A DNA stretch of 64,000 nucleotides from Henriciella mobilis (GTDB lineage: Bacteria > Pseudomonadota > Alphaproteobacteria > Caulobacterales > Hyphomonadaceae): NCBI RefSeq assembly GCF_003576315.1, contig NZ_QWFZ01000024.1:1-64000 (forward strand), in the 5' to 3' direction. The notes beneath the pieces are model-generated. The model ran no database searches. It was not told where the DNA came from and worked only from the letters and a program-made list of their open reading frames with translations. Both the position numbers and the translations under genes were made by a program. How positions within the stretch are numbered: the stretch's first letter is position 1; each line of letters opens with the position of its first letter. Positions 28,415 to 36,633 of this stretch are shown one piece after another.

Positions 28415-28885
28415 TTAGGCGGCATGCTGGTAACGCGGTGCCTGACCTACCTCGACGCCGAAGACCAGAGCATCGCCAGCCTCTTCTTCAAAGAGGTCAT
28501 GGTCGAGGGCCACGGTGCTTGCCGACCGCGAGGTTGCAAGCATGGGTTCGCCGTCGAACAGGTCATTATCGAAACTGAAGGCGCCGAGCGAGTGAATCGG
28601 CTCCGGCTCAACGGTAAGCGGTGCGAAGTCCGCGATGCCGGAGAGTGATTCGCGAAGCCGCATCATGGAGCGCGTCAGTGTATCGAGCGCACGGCCATGC
28701 GCGGTCGCCTCAGGCTGTGCGTCAAAAAGCCAGTCATCTGTATGTGCAGCCGAGTTGTCATCAAGCGGACGCCTGATAGGTTCCGGCTCGATCGCACTGG
28801 CTCGATCCAGATCGCGACGCTTCAGTGAGGACAGGCCCGCACAGGCGAGCAGCACTTTCAGTCGGGGCATGATGGGCTTTCTCAT
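28415..28885 (-). CDS. Acidic hypothetical protein with repeated D-x-LF motifs, upstream of mipZ
   Basis: A protein of about 156 residues (151 if the ATG at 28870 is used; AGAAAG precedes that one). It is acidic, low in predicted structure and has no TM helix. It carries two copies of a module, [I/V]EPEPI (about 32-37 and 92-97) followed by DDWLFDAQP (50-58) or DNDLFDGEP (106-114), plus a third motif DHDLFEEEA (128-136). A helical segment (LTRSMMRLRESLSG) lies between. The family is not recognised. Same strand as mipZ and 44 bases ahead of it, so probably one transcript; a role with MipZ is only inferred. Confidence 0.65.
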   Translation of the reverse strand: MRKPIMPRLKVLLACAGLSSLKRRDLDRASAIEPEPIRRPLDDNSAAHTDDWLFDAQPEATAHGRALDTLTRSMMRLRESLSGIADFAPLTVEPEPIHSLGAFSFDNDLFDGEPMLATSRSASTVALDHDLFEEEAGDALVFGVEVGQAPRYQHAA

Positions 28886-28952
28886 AAGTGAAGAATTCAC
28901 GCGAATTGGTTAACAGGTCGTTTACGAAATCAGAGTTCGGAGCAGTCTCCAA

Positions 28953-29816
28953 GTGAACAATAAGAAGGCCAGGATCGTCAGGACGCGCGCTGATCTGCGT
29001 GCAGCCGTCGCGGCAGAGCGGAAAAAGGGCAATCAAATCGGGTTTGTACCCACAATGGGCGCGCTCCATGATGGCCACATCTCCCTGGTCAATAAAGCTG
29101 GGGAAAAGTGTGAGACCGTCGTCGCCTCAATTTTTGTTAATCCGACCCAGTTCGCCCCAGGCGAAGATCTCGAGCGTTATCCCCGAGACGAGGAGGGCGA
29201 CGTAGCCCGTCTCAGCGAAGCTGGGTGCAGCATTGTTTACTGCCCCAGCGTCGACGAGATGTATCCTGAAGGCTCGCTGACCAATGTCCGCGTCGAGGAA
29301 ATGTCAGACCTTCTGGATGGCATCTACCGGCCGCACTTCTTCTATGGGGTTGCGACAGTGGTCGCCCGGCTTTTCATTCACGTCCAGCCGGACGTCGCCG
29401 TCTTTGGCGAGAAGGACTTTCAGCAGCTGCAGATTATCCGCCGCATGGTGCGTGATCTCGGATTTAGCATTGAGATTGTTGGCGGGGCGACCTGGCGCGA
29501 CCGCGATGGTCTCGCCCAGTCCTCGCGCAATGCCTATCTCAGTGAGGAGGAGCGCAGCCGAGCCAATGCGATCTTCGGCGCCCTCCACAGGGCGGCCTGC
29601 CGTATCCGGATCGGCGTGCCCATTGAAACGGCAGTGAGGGAAGCAAGGGGCCATATCCTGGCGGCTGGCTTTTCAAGGCTCGACTATGTCAGTGCCGTCG
29701 ATCCGGCCAGTCTTCAGGATCTGGCTGACGGCCCGCTCGCAGAAGGCCAGGCGTGCCGGCTGCTCGCGGCGGCCTGGATGGGCTCAACCCGCCTGATCGA
29801 CAATCTCGGAGTCTAG
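28953..29816 (+). CDS. panC: Pantothenate synthetase
   Basis: PanC condenses pantoate and beta-alanine with ATP to make pantothenate for CoA. The 287-residue product has FVPTMGALHDGHISLV (the HxGH adenylylation motif), ASIFVNPTQFAPGEDLERYPR, FGEKDFQQLQIIRRMV and DGLAQSSRNAYLS. It starts with GTG. PanB is not in the window. The 3' end overlaps the convergent L,D-transpeptidase-like gene by 33 bases. Confidence 0.95.
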   Translation: MNNKKARIVRTRADLRAAVAAERKKGNQIGFVPTMGALHDGHISLVNKAGEKCETVVASIFVNPTQFAPGEDLERYPRDEEGDVARLSEAGCSIVYCPSVDEMYPEGSLTNVRVEEMSDLLDGIYRPHFFYGVATVVARLFIHVQPDVAVFGEKDFQQLQIIRRMVRDLGFSIEIVGGATWRDRDGLAQSSRNAYLSEEERSRANAIFGALHRAACRIRIGVPIETAVREARGHILAAGFSRLDYVSAVDPASLQDLADGPLAEGQACRLLAAAWMGSTRLIDNLGV

Positions 29817-30413
29817 GCCGGCGCTTTTCTGCGGCCCGTAAGTGTAGACCAGAACGCCATTCGCGATTTTGGGGATGAGGTCCAAAGCGACCCTGCGCTC
29901 AAGCGCGGGGCAGCCCCAGCTGCGTCCCATTTTCTTTCGCTGCGGCGAAACATAATCGGCCCCGTGAATCACGATCGCCCGTTCGCGCGCCGCGCTGTTC
30001 TGCGTCTCCAGTCCGTCGAGCCTGAGGGATAGACCGTGCTTGCCGTAATAGGTCTCCGCTGTGACGAAGGCGCCGAGCGAAGTCATCTTCGAGCCGGGGA
30101 CGTTCGAGAAGCGATCGGCCATGCCGTCATGGTCGGGGTCTGATCCGCGGCCATGCGAGACCAGAAAGGCATTGGCGGAGCCAGTCTTGAGGTCGACCAG
30201 GAAGAATCGAGGCTCTGCCGATGGCCGACTATAATCGATGACCACCATATATCTGTCGTTCTTCGCCTTGGCTGCAAAGCGCGTCTGAACTTGCATGGCC
30301 TCCTGCCAGAGGTGCTGTCCCATGACTTCAGGTGCTGACTTGGCCAGGGCCAGGCCAGCAGGCTTGCAAGCCAGAAGAAGCGAAACCAGAAGCAAGCGTG
30401 CGGTTCGTGCCAT
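29784..30413 (-). CDS. Murein L,D-transpeptidase catalytic-domain family protein
   Basis: A 209-residue exported protein with a signal peptide (1 to about 25) and a YkuD_2-type domain: a YMVVIDYSRPS strand, FFLVDLKTG, HGRGSDPDHDG, then IVIHGADYVS and SWGCPALE, which hold the His and the catalytic Cys of the L,D-transpeptidase fold. It would act on peptidoglycan in the periplasm; the exact reaction is not known for this subfamily. The start at MARTARLLL begins the signal peptide. It overlaps panC by 33 bases, tail to tail. Confidence 0.87.
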   Translation of the reverse strand: MARTARLLLVSLLLACKPAGLALAKSAPEVMGQHLWQEAMQVQTRFAAKAKNDRYMVVIDYSRPSAEPRFFLVDLKTGSANAFLVSHGRGSDPDHDGMADRFSNVPGSKMTSLGAFVTAETYYGKHGLSLRLDGLETQNSAARERAIVIHGADYVSPQRKKMGRSWGCPALERRVALDLIPKIANGVLVYTYGPQKSAGLDSEIVDQAG

Positions 30414-30513
30414 GCTCAATAATACCAAGGATATTCGACAGCGTTAGATATGGCTTACACGTTGCGGTGCGGATTTGTCTTTTTTGCGGCTGGTTCGGCC
30501 TGTTGCTGGAAAT

Positions 30514-31185
30514 CTAGCTGCCGGTCGTGGCGGCAACGGTCGTGACCGTTGTCGCGGCGATGACGGCCGCCAGCGCCGCTTCAATCGCGGCCACCGTTGC
30601 TTTCGCGGCTAGCATGTCGCCTTTGGCGATTTCCTTGATCCGTGCCTTGTGGGCCCTGATTTCGGACTTGTCGAAGTTCTTCCCGAGCAATTGCGTCTTT
30701 TCGGCAAGCGCAATGATCACGCAGTCGCGTGCTTCAGCTGCTTTTCCGCCGAACATGACAGCGGCCAGATGTTCTTTGAGCGTCTCTTCAGTGATCGCGT
30801 CCGCTTCTGGATATTGCGTCCAGTTGAAGACGAGGAATGATTTCGACTCGGTGCGAAGGACGCCCTTTTCGACCAGCGAAAGCGCCTGCTCCCGGAACAG
30901 CTTCGACTTGCCGGCAAGTTTGTGCACATAGGTCGAGATCTTCTTGCCGCTTCCAGCCTTCAGGAGGATCGATAGACAAAAGTCGAGGAAGCGGTCACCG
31001 GTCGTCGCGGTGTCGATGATGTCCAGCCGTTTCGGCTTGGCTTGATCTTGTGCAAGCTTACCGCGAAGGATCAGCTCGGACAGGGCGCTTCCGGCGAGGC
31101 CATACTCCACAAACTGTCCCTGTTTTTCGCCAGACTCGTTTTTGAGTGCCAGCAACGCGAAACCCTCGGCAATGGTCAGGTCCAT
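30514..31185 (-). CDS. GPP34 (GOLPH3/Vps74-like) protein
   Basis: A 223-residue helical protein of the GPP34 family, the bacterial relatives of the Golgi phosphoprotein GOLPH3/Vps74. Typical features are the N-terminal TIAEGFALLALKNESGE, the AGSALSELILRGKL helix, and a long C-terminal helical part. In eukaryotes these bind PI4P and retain glycosyltransferases; the bacterial role is not known. The C-terminus is unusually rich in Ala, Val and Thr and looks hydrophobic, so it may sit on the membrane. The start is the ATG after GGAGGAG. It lies 93 bases downstream of cysH on the same strand. Confidence 0.82.
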   Translation of the reverse strand: MDLTIAEGFALLALKNESGEKQGQFVEYGLAGSALSELILRGKLAQDQAKPKRLDIIDTATTGDRFLDFCLSILLKAGSGKKISTYVHKLAGKSKLFREQALSLVEKGVLRTESKSFLVFNWTQYPEADAITEETLKEHLAAVMFGGKAAEARDCVIIALAEKTQLLGKNFDKSEIRAHKARIKEIAKGDMLAAKATVAAIEAALAAVIAATTVTTVAATTGS

Positions 31186-31278
31186 CCATTCTCCTCCAAT
31201 CATCTGCTCAGTCGAACAGGGTTGATATGGAGACGAATATATCGATTTTCAATAAATAAGTCCGCAGGGACCGAATGC

Positions 31279-32022
31279 CTAGAAAACGCGGGGGCGTTCT
31301 TTCTTGTCGACATGCAGGCCGCACTCGGTCTTGGCCATACCGGCCCAGCGGCCAGACCGGATATCGCTTGGGTCCGCGGCCGGCTTCGTGCACGGCCAGC
31401 AGCCGATCGATGGATAGCCCTGGTCGACCAGCGGATGCTTCGGCAAGTTGCGGTAAGCGAAGTGACGGTCAACGTCTTCCTGAGTCCAGCTGGCGAGCGG
31501 GTTCACCTTGAAGCGGCCGCTGGCATGCTCAAACACAGGAAGCGAAAGCCGCGCGCCACCATGAAAGCGCTTGCGGCCCGTGATCCAGGCGTCGAACCCT
31601 TCCAGCGCCGGCTCCAGCGGGCGGACCTTGCGAAGCGCACAGCATGCGTCCGGATCCGTTTTCCAAAGACGGTTCTGAGGGTCTAGCACCTTCCGCTCGG
31701 TTTCGCTCGGCGGTGTTTCACGAACATTGGTCAGGCCCAGCCGGTCGATCAGCTCATCCTTGTAGTCGAGCGTCTGCGGAAAGTGCATCCCCGTTTCAAG
31801 GAAGATGACCGGGAAATCAGGGTCCACATCGGCGATCAGCGAAAGCATCACAGCGCTCTCGGCGCCGAAGCTGGAGACATAAGTCAGCTTCTGCGGCCAC
31901 TCACGCACAAGCGAAGCGCGCAGGATCGTCGTGGCCGACGCATCACGCAGTTCAGCGTTGAGCCGGTCCAGCCGTTCGGTCACGGGCTCGCGCAGGCGTG
32001 TCTGATAGTCGGTATAGGGCAT
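31279..32022 (-). CDS. cysH: Assimilatory adenylyl-sulfate reductase (CysH, iron-sulfur type)
   Basis: It reduces activated sulfate to sulfite with thioredoxin or a similar donor. The 247-residue product has SSFGAESAVML (nucleotide loop) and the 4Fe-4S ligand set CC at 127-128 and CxxC at 208-211, which marks the APS-reducing class as opposed to the PAPS-reducing E. coli enzyme. ECGLH near the C-terminus (C234) holds the catalytic Cys. Last core gene of the sulfur operon, 8 bases after DUF934. Confidence 0.94.
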   Translation of the reverse strand: MPYTDYQTRLREPVTERLDRLNAELRDASATTILRASLVREWPQKLTYVSSFGAESAVMLSLIADVDPDFPVIFLETGMHFPQTLDYKDELIDRLGLTNVRETPPSETERKVLDPQNRLWKTDPDACCALRKVRPLEPALEGFDAWITGRKRFHGGARLSLPVFEHASGRFKVNPLASWTQEDVDRHFAYRNLPKHPLVDQGYPSIGCWPCTKPAADPSDIRSGRWAGMAKTECGLHVDKKERPRVF

Positions 32023-32030
32023 GAATGCCT

Positions 32031-32522
32031 CTAGTCCTTCTGGTGCCGGCGCTTGAACACATGGGTCGCGCCGTCGGCCGCTGGTTGATAGAACGCTGAA
32101 TACTCTTCCAGCGCTTGCAGGACTGAAGGTAGTTCGGCGCGTGCCGTCTCAAAAGCATCGAAGCCTGAACGGTTCATATAGAGAATCTGATCTCGAAGGA
32201 CGTGGCCGACCGCTCGAAGCTCGCCTTCATAGCCGAGACGCCGCCTCAAAAGCTGTGCCTGCGAGTATCCGCGCCCGTCGGTATATTTCGGAAAACTGAT
32301 CTCGATCAGGTTCAGCCGGTGGAGATGCTCCTCCAGTTCATGCGGGTCATCGGCCGGCTCAAGCCTGACGCCGATGTTGCTGTTACGGGCGAGCAGAATT
32401 TCGGTTTCGCTGCGAAATCGTCCGAGCGAGACGGTTACACACCCGCCTGGTGACAGTGGTGTATCGTCCGGGACAAAAGCCCAGACATCATCGACTTCCT
32501 GTCGGTCTTTGATCAGTGGCAT
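32031..32522 (-). CDS. DUF934 family protein of the sulfate-assimilation operon
   Basis: A 163-residue soluble protein with the DUF934 motifs LARNSNIGVRLEP, IEISFPKYTDGRGYSQAQLL and RAVGHVLRDQILYMNRSGFD. It is found between sulfite reductase and cysH in many alpha- and betaproteobacteria and is assumed to help sulfite reduction; the biochemical role is unproven. The flanking intergenic gaps are 20 and 8 bases. Confidence 0.9.
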   Translation of the reverse strand: MPLIKDRQEVDDVWAFVPDDTPLSPGGCVTVSLGRFRSETEILLARNSNIGVRLEPADDPHELEEHLHRLNLIEISFPKYTDGRGYSQAQLLRRRLGYEGELRAVGHVLRDQILYMNRSGFDAFETARAELPSVLQALEEYSAFYQPAADGATHVFKRRHQKD

Positions 32523-32542
32523 TTCTGGGTAACCTTACTGGT

Positions 32543-34201
32543 CTACGCGCCGGCGTAGATGACTTCCTTGAACGGCTCCATGCCTTCGCGCTCGAAGGTT
32601 TCAATGAAGGTCTCGTCCTTGCTGGTTCGCAGCTCACGGTAACGATCGACAAGGCGTTTCAGTGCCGATGGCACATCCTCCGCCTTAAGGCCCGGGCCGG
32701 CGATCTGGCCGATGGCAGCTTTCTCATCGGCACGCCCGCCGAGCGTGATCTGGTAGTATTCCTCGCCTTTCCGATCGACACCCAGAATGCCGACATGGCC
32801 AACATGGTGGTGGCCGCAGGCGTTGATGCAGCCGGAAATATTGATGTGGAACTTGCCGATATCGGCCTGGTCGTCCGGATCAGAGAAGGCCTCCTGGATC
32901 GCCATACCGACCGGGATCGACCGGGCATTGGCCAGGTTGCAATAGTCGAGGCCCGGGCAGACGATCATGTCCGAGATCAGGCCTTCGTTCGGCGTGGCCA
33001 GGCCGGCCGCGTCAAGCTCTCTGTAAACCTCGTAGACGTCATCCAGCGCGATATGCGGCAGGACCAGGTTCTGCGCGTGAGTAACCCGGATATCGTCATG
33101 ACCATAGGTTTCGGCCAGATGCGCGACGACCATCATCTGTGAGTCGGTGGCATCGCCAGCCGCGACGCCAATGGGTTTCAGGCTGACGGTGACGGAGGAG
33201 TAGCCGTCGACCTTGTGCGGATGCAGGTTGGCGCGGGTCCAGCGGGCGAAGCCGGCATCGGCGACCTTTGCCTTTTCGAAGGCCTCGGATGTAGCTGGCT
33301 TGGGGGGCAGGGCCGGCGGCGTGAAATACGCGTTGATCCGGTCGATTTCCGCCTGCGGCAGGTCAATCTTTTCATGGTCACGCTGGGCGGCGAATTCTTC
33401 TTCGACCAGCTTGCGAAATTCTTCGTCGCCCGTTTCCGAGACGAGGATCTTGATCCGCGCCTTGTACTTGTTGTCGCGACGGCCAAAGCGGTTGTAGACG
33501 CGCATGATCGCCTCAAGATAGTCGAGCAGCTGGCTCTCCGGCACGAACTCTGAAACCTTGGCGGCGATGTGTGGCGTGCGGCCCTGTCCGCCGCCGACAT
33601 GCACCTCGAAGCCAACCTCGCCGTCGCGCTCGCGCATGTGCAGGCCGATGTCATGGACGCGGATGGCCGCGCGATCATGTTCAGCTGCGGTGACCGCAAT
33701 CTTGAACTTGCGCGGCAGGAAGGCGAACTCCGGATGGAAGGTCGACCATTGCCGGATGATCTCGCACCAGGGACGCGGATCCATGATCTCGTCCTTGGCT
33801 GCGCCTGCATAATGGTCGCTGGTCGTGTTGCGGATGCAGTTGCCGGAGGTCTGGATGGCGTGCATCTCAACCTCGGCCAGTTCGGCCAGTACATCCGGAA
33901 TATCCTTCAGGGCGACCCAGTTGAACTGGATGTTCTGGCGGGTCGTGAAGTGGCCATAACCGCGGTCGTAGTTCCGCGCGATCTTGGCAAGGCGCCGCAT
34001 CTGCCGGGGCGAAAGCTGGCCATACGGTACAGCGATCCGGAGCATGTAGGCATGCAGCTGAAGATAGACACCGTTCTGCAGGCGGAGCGGCTTGAACTCG
34101 TCTTCCTTGATTTCGCCAGACAGGCGGCGGGCCACCTGTCCGCGAAACTGTTCGACCCGATCGCGCACGATCTGCGCGTCGAATTCGTCATATCTGTACA
34201 T
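32543..34201 (-). CDS. cysI: Siroheme nitrite/sulfite reductase, hemoprotein subunit
   Basis: The 552-residue enzyme carries out the six-electron reduction of sulfite to sulfide. Both ferredoxin-like half-domains and siroheme-binding repeats are present. The 4Fe-4S/siroheme ligands appear as CPGLDYCNLANARSIPV and NISGCINACGHHHVG (C-x5-C and C-x3-C). RGYGHFTTRQNIQFNW gives the siroheme arginine region. Operon context favours sulfite over nitrite. The ATG at 34201 overlaps the end of the GST gene by 14 bases; the open frame continues 40 codons upstream without similarity. Confidence 0.92.
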   Translation of the reverse strand: MYRYDEFDAQIVRDRVEQFRGQVARRLSGEIKEDEFKPLRLQNGVYLQLHAYMLRIAVPYGQLSPRQMRRLAKIARNYDRGYGHFTTRQNIQFNWVALKDIPDVLAELAEVEMHAIQTSGNCIRNTTSDHYAGAAKDEIMDPRPWCEIIRQWSTFHPEFAFLPRKFKIAVTAAEHDRAAIRVHDIGLHMRERDGEVGFEVHVGGGQGRTPHIAAKVSEFVPESQLLDYLEAIMRVYNRFGRRDNKYKARIKILVSETGDEEFRKLVEEEFAAQRDHEKIDLPQAEIDRINAYFTPPALPPKPATSEAFEKAKVADAGFARWTRANLHPHKVDGYSSVTVSLKPIGVAAGDATDSQMMVVAHLAETYGHDDIRVTHAQNLVLPHIALDDVYEVYRELDAAGLATPNEGLISDMIVCPGLDYCNLANARSIPVGMAIQEAFSDPDDQADIGKFHINISGCINACGHHHVGHVGILGVDRKGEEYYQITLGGRADEKAAIGQIAGPGLKAEDVPSALKRLVDRYRELRTSKDETFIETFEREGMEPFKEVIYAGA

Positions 34202-34805
34202 CGGTAACCTCGTGGAGATGGGGCAGGCCGAGCTCGCGCTCGCAGCGCGCAATCCAGGCCTGGACGGCCGGAAACTCGGATACGTCGAAACCGCCTTCGT
34301 GAGCCAGGCGGGTATAAGCAAGCAGCGAGATATCGGCGAGCGTCATGGCCTCGCCGCCCGCGATCCAGTCATTGCCGAGCAGGGCGAGTTCCATCCGGCC
34401 AAGCGCGCGGCGGCCCTTGGCCATCAGGTGCGGATCGATCTCGTCGTCGCTTTTCTTCTCGTAATGCTTCTGGAAGCGGCGCACCGCGATCGCTGTCTCG
34501 TGGGAGTACTGTTCCCAGAACATCCATTCCAACACCTTTGCGCGCTCGAAGGCATCATCGGGGACGAGTTCGCTGCCATCGGCGAGATAGGAGATAATCG
34601 CATTTGACTGCGCCAGCGTTCTACCATCCTCAAACTCGACGACCGGCACCTGGCCGAAAGGGTTGATGGCGAGGAACGCGTCGGTGCGTGTCTCGCCCTT
34701 GAGAATGTCGACCTCGACCCACTGGTGTTCGACACCCAGACGGTCAGCCACCCATTTCACTTTCAGGCAGTTGCCAGAAATACTGTCGCCAAAAATGCGG
34801 ATCAT
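34188..34805 (-). CDS. Glutathione S-transferase inside the sulfur operon
   Basis: A 205-residue GST with the thioredoxin-like N-domain (RIFGDSISGNCLKV, NPFGQVPVVEFEDG, LAQSNAIISYLA with the glutathione-binding Gln-Ser) and the all-helical C-domain. The usual Tyr is absent and Ser in the SISGN loop is the likely activating residue. The start overlaps the DUF2849 stop by 4 bases (ATGA) and the end overlaps cysI by 14 bases, so it is firmly embedded in the operon. Most alphaproteobacterial versions of this operon that I know lack it. Confidence 0.9.
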   Translation of the reverse strand: MIRIFGDSISGNCLKVKWVADRLGVEHQWVEVDILKGETRTDAFLAINPFGQVPVVEFEDGRTLAQSNAIISYLADGSELVPDDAFERAKVLEWMFWEQYSHETAIAVRRFQKHYEKKSDDEIDPHLMAKGRRALGRMELALLGNDWIAGGEAMTLADISLLAYTRLAHEGGFDVSEFPAVQAWIARCERELGLPHLHEVTDVQI

Positions 34806-35116
34806 CGCGCAGACCTCTGGAATTGTGGGTGAATTGTCGGGCCGTTTGCGCGGATCGTTTCGCGCAGCGTCTCGCGGCCATCGATGGCGCCGTCATCAGT
34901 GACCTGCATGAAGTATGGATCGGTGACAATGCCTTCCTGGGCTTCCGCATCGGCCAGCCGCTTTTCGGCTTCTTCGCCGGTGAAGACACCGATCTGGTCC
35001 GGATCGTCTGACCAGCTGCCGTCAGGGGCCATCCAGACGACTTTGCCCGTGGCGGTTTCCCAGGCAGTGACAGCCTTGGGCTGCTCCGGCTTCAATTTCG
35101 GGCGAACGGATGTCAT
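34802..35116 (-). CDS. DUF2849 family protein of the sulfate-assimilation operon
   Basis: A 104-residue protein with the family pattern KAVTAWETATGKVVWMAPDG and a C-terminal DPYFMQVTDDG. It sits between cysG and sulfite reductase in many alphaproteobacteria; the role is not established. It overlaps cysG by 4 bases and the GST gene by 4 bases, so translational coupling is likely. Confidence 0.9.
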   Translation of the reverse strand: MTSVRPKLKPEQPKAVTAWETATGKVVWMAPDGSWSDDPDQIGVFTGEEAEKRLADAEAQEGIVTDPYFMQVTDDGAIDGRETLRETIRANGPTIHPQFQRSAR

Positions 35117-36516
35117 GCCAGGGCCTCTTCGATTGTTCTGTTCAGCGCTTCGGCTGGAAGGCCGGCAACCTCTCCTATAATGAGAAGTGCTGGTCCGCGA
35201 ATGCCTTTTTCCTCGATGACGCGGGAAAGGGAATCCAGCGAGCCAAAGCCGCGTTTTTCATTTGCGCGCGTGCCGTTCTCGATCACGGCGACCGGCGTTT
35301 TTCCCGGTAGGCCAGCTTCCTGCAGCTTCTCCGAAATGACCGGCGCTGTGCCGACACCCATGAAAACGACGATGGTCTGGTGCGGCTTTGCAAGGCCCTG
35401 CCAGTCGAGATCGGGTACGCCGCCTTTCTGCGCGTGCCCGGTCACAAAGGTCAGCGTCTGGGCGTGGTCGCGATGGGTGAGCGGAATGTTGGCCGAAGCC
35501 GCGCAGCCAAGCGCCGAGGAGATGCCCGGCACAACATGCGCCTCAATCCCGGCTTCGCGCAGGGCCTCGACTTCCTCACCGCCACGTCCGAAGATGAAGG
35601 GGTCGCCGCCCTTGAGGCGGACGACGCGTTTGCCCTCTTCAGCGGCGGCGATCATCAGTTCATGAATGCCATCCTGCGGGACGAGGTGTTCGCCCTTGGA
35701 CTTGCCAACCGGCACGCGTTCGGCATCGCGGCGGACGAGGTCCATGATCTCCTTTGAGACTAGCTTGTCGTGGAAGACCACATCGGCCTGCTGGATCAGG
35801 CGGAAAGCCTTGAGCGTCAGCAGTTCCGGGTCGCCCGGTCCGGCGCCGACGATGTGAACCGGTCCGGTTTCATTTCCTGCAGTTTCGTTGGCAAATTTCG
35901 AGAGGGCGTCTTCCATCAGCGCTTCTGCGCCCGCGTCATCACCCGCATAGACCGCCTCGGCGACAGCGCCCCGAAGTGCGGCCTCCCAGAAGTGACGTCG
36001 GCGGGTCTCGGTGTCGATGGCCGCCTTTACGGCAGGACGCCATCGTTCAGCCAGCGCGGCGAGCGATCCAATACGCTCCGGCAGGAGTGTCTCAAGCTTC
36101 GAACGTATGTCCTTGGCCAGCACGGGGGCTGCACCGCCGGTTGCTACCGCAGCGACGACCTGGCCACGGTCCAGCATGCTGGGAATCGTGAAATCACAGA
36201 GCTCTTTGCGGTCGACGGCGTTGATTGGCACGCCATAGGCGCGGGCAAGTTCATAGGCCCACTGGACTTCCGCTTCGTCGTCGCTCGCGATGATTGTGAA
36301 GCGGGCGGTGTCCAGCGCTTGTCCGGCATGCTCCGGTGTGACGATAGTCAGCTGGTCACTGAAAGGCTCGGCCCAGTCCGGACGTCTTTTTGTGACCAGC
36401 GAGATTCGGGCGGGCGTCTTCGCCACCAGCCGCGTCTTGCGCTCGGCATTCGTGCCAGCGCCGAAGATCACGACATGGGCATCGTCCATCTGGAAGAAGG
36501 CGGGGAAGAGGCGCAT
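35113..36516 (-). CDS. cysG: Siroheme synthase (bifunctional precorrin-2 dehydrogenase/ferrochelatase and uroporphyrinogen methyltransferase)
   Basis: Makes siroheme for the sulfite reductase of the same operon. The 467-residue protein has a CysG N-terminal Rossmann domain (LFPAFFQMDDAHVVIFGAG) that oxidises precorrin-2 and chelates Fe2+. The C-terminal SUMT domain has VHIVGAGPGDPELLTLKA, RVPVGKSKGEH, RLKGGDPFIFGRGGEE and VPGISSALGCAASANIPLTHRD. The start at MRLFPAFFQ fits the family; the longer open frame upstream has no similarity. First gene of the operon, divergent from a LysR gene with a 117-base gap that must hold the promoters. Confidence 0.95.
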   Translation of the reverse strand: MRLFPAFFQMDDAHVVIFGAGTNAERKTRLVAKTPARISLVTKRRPDWAEPFSDQLTIVTPEHAGQALDTARFTIIASDDEAEVQWAYELARAYGVPINAVDRKELCDFTIPSMLDRGQVVAAVATGGAAPVLAKDIRSKLETLLPERIGSLAALAERWRPAVKAAIDTETRRRHFWEAALRGAVAEAVYAGDDAGAEALMEDALSKFANETAGNETGPVHIVGAGPGDPELLTLKAFRLIQQADVVFHDKLVSKEIMDLVRRDAERVPVGKSKGEHLVPQDGIHELMIAAAEEGKRVVRLKGGDPFIFGRGGEEVEALREAGIEAHVVPGISSALGCAASANIPLTHRDHAQTLTFVTGHAQKGGVPDLDWQGLAKPHQTIVVFMGVGTAPVISEKLQEAGLPGKTPVAVIENGTRANEKRGFGSLDSLSRVIEEKGIRGPALLIIGEVAGLPAEALNRTIEEALA

Positions 36517-36633
36517 GGGGGACTCGCTTGAAAGAAATCTGGCTGGACTGGCGGGAAAATGGGACTTGTGGGGGCGCTTCGGCAAGCGTAGACCCCTGAT
36601 CCGATCGTTTAGATAAACTATGAGAGGCCTGGC

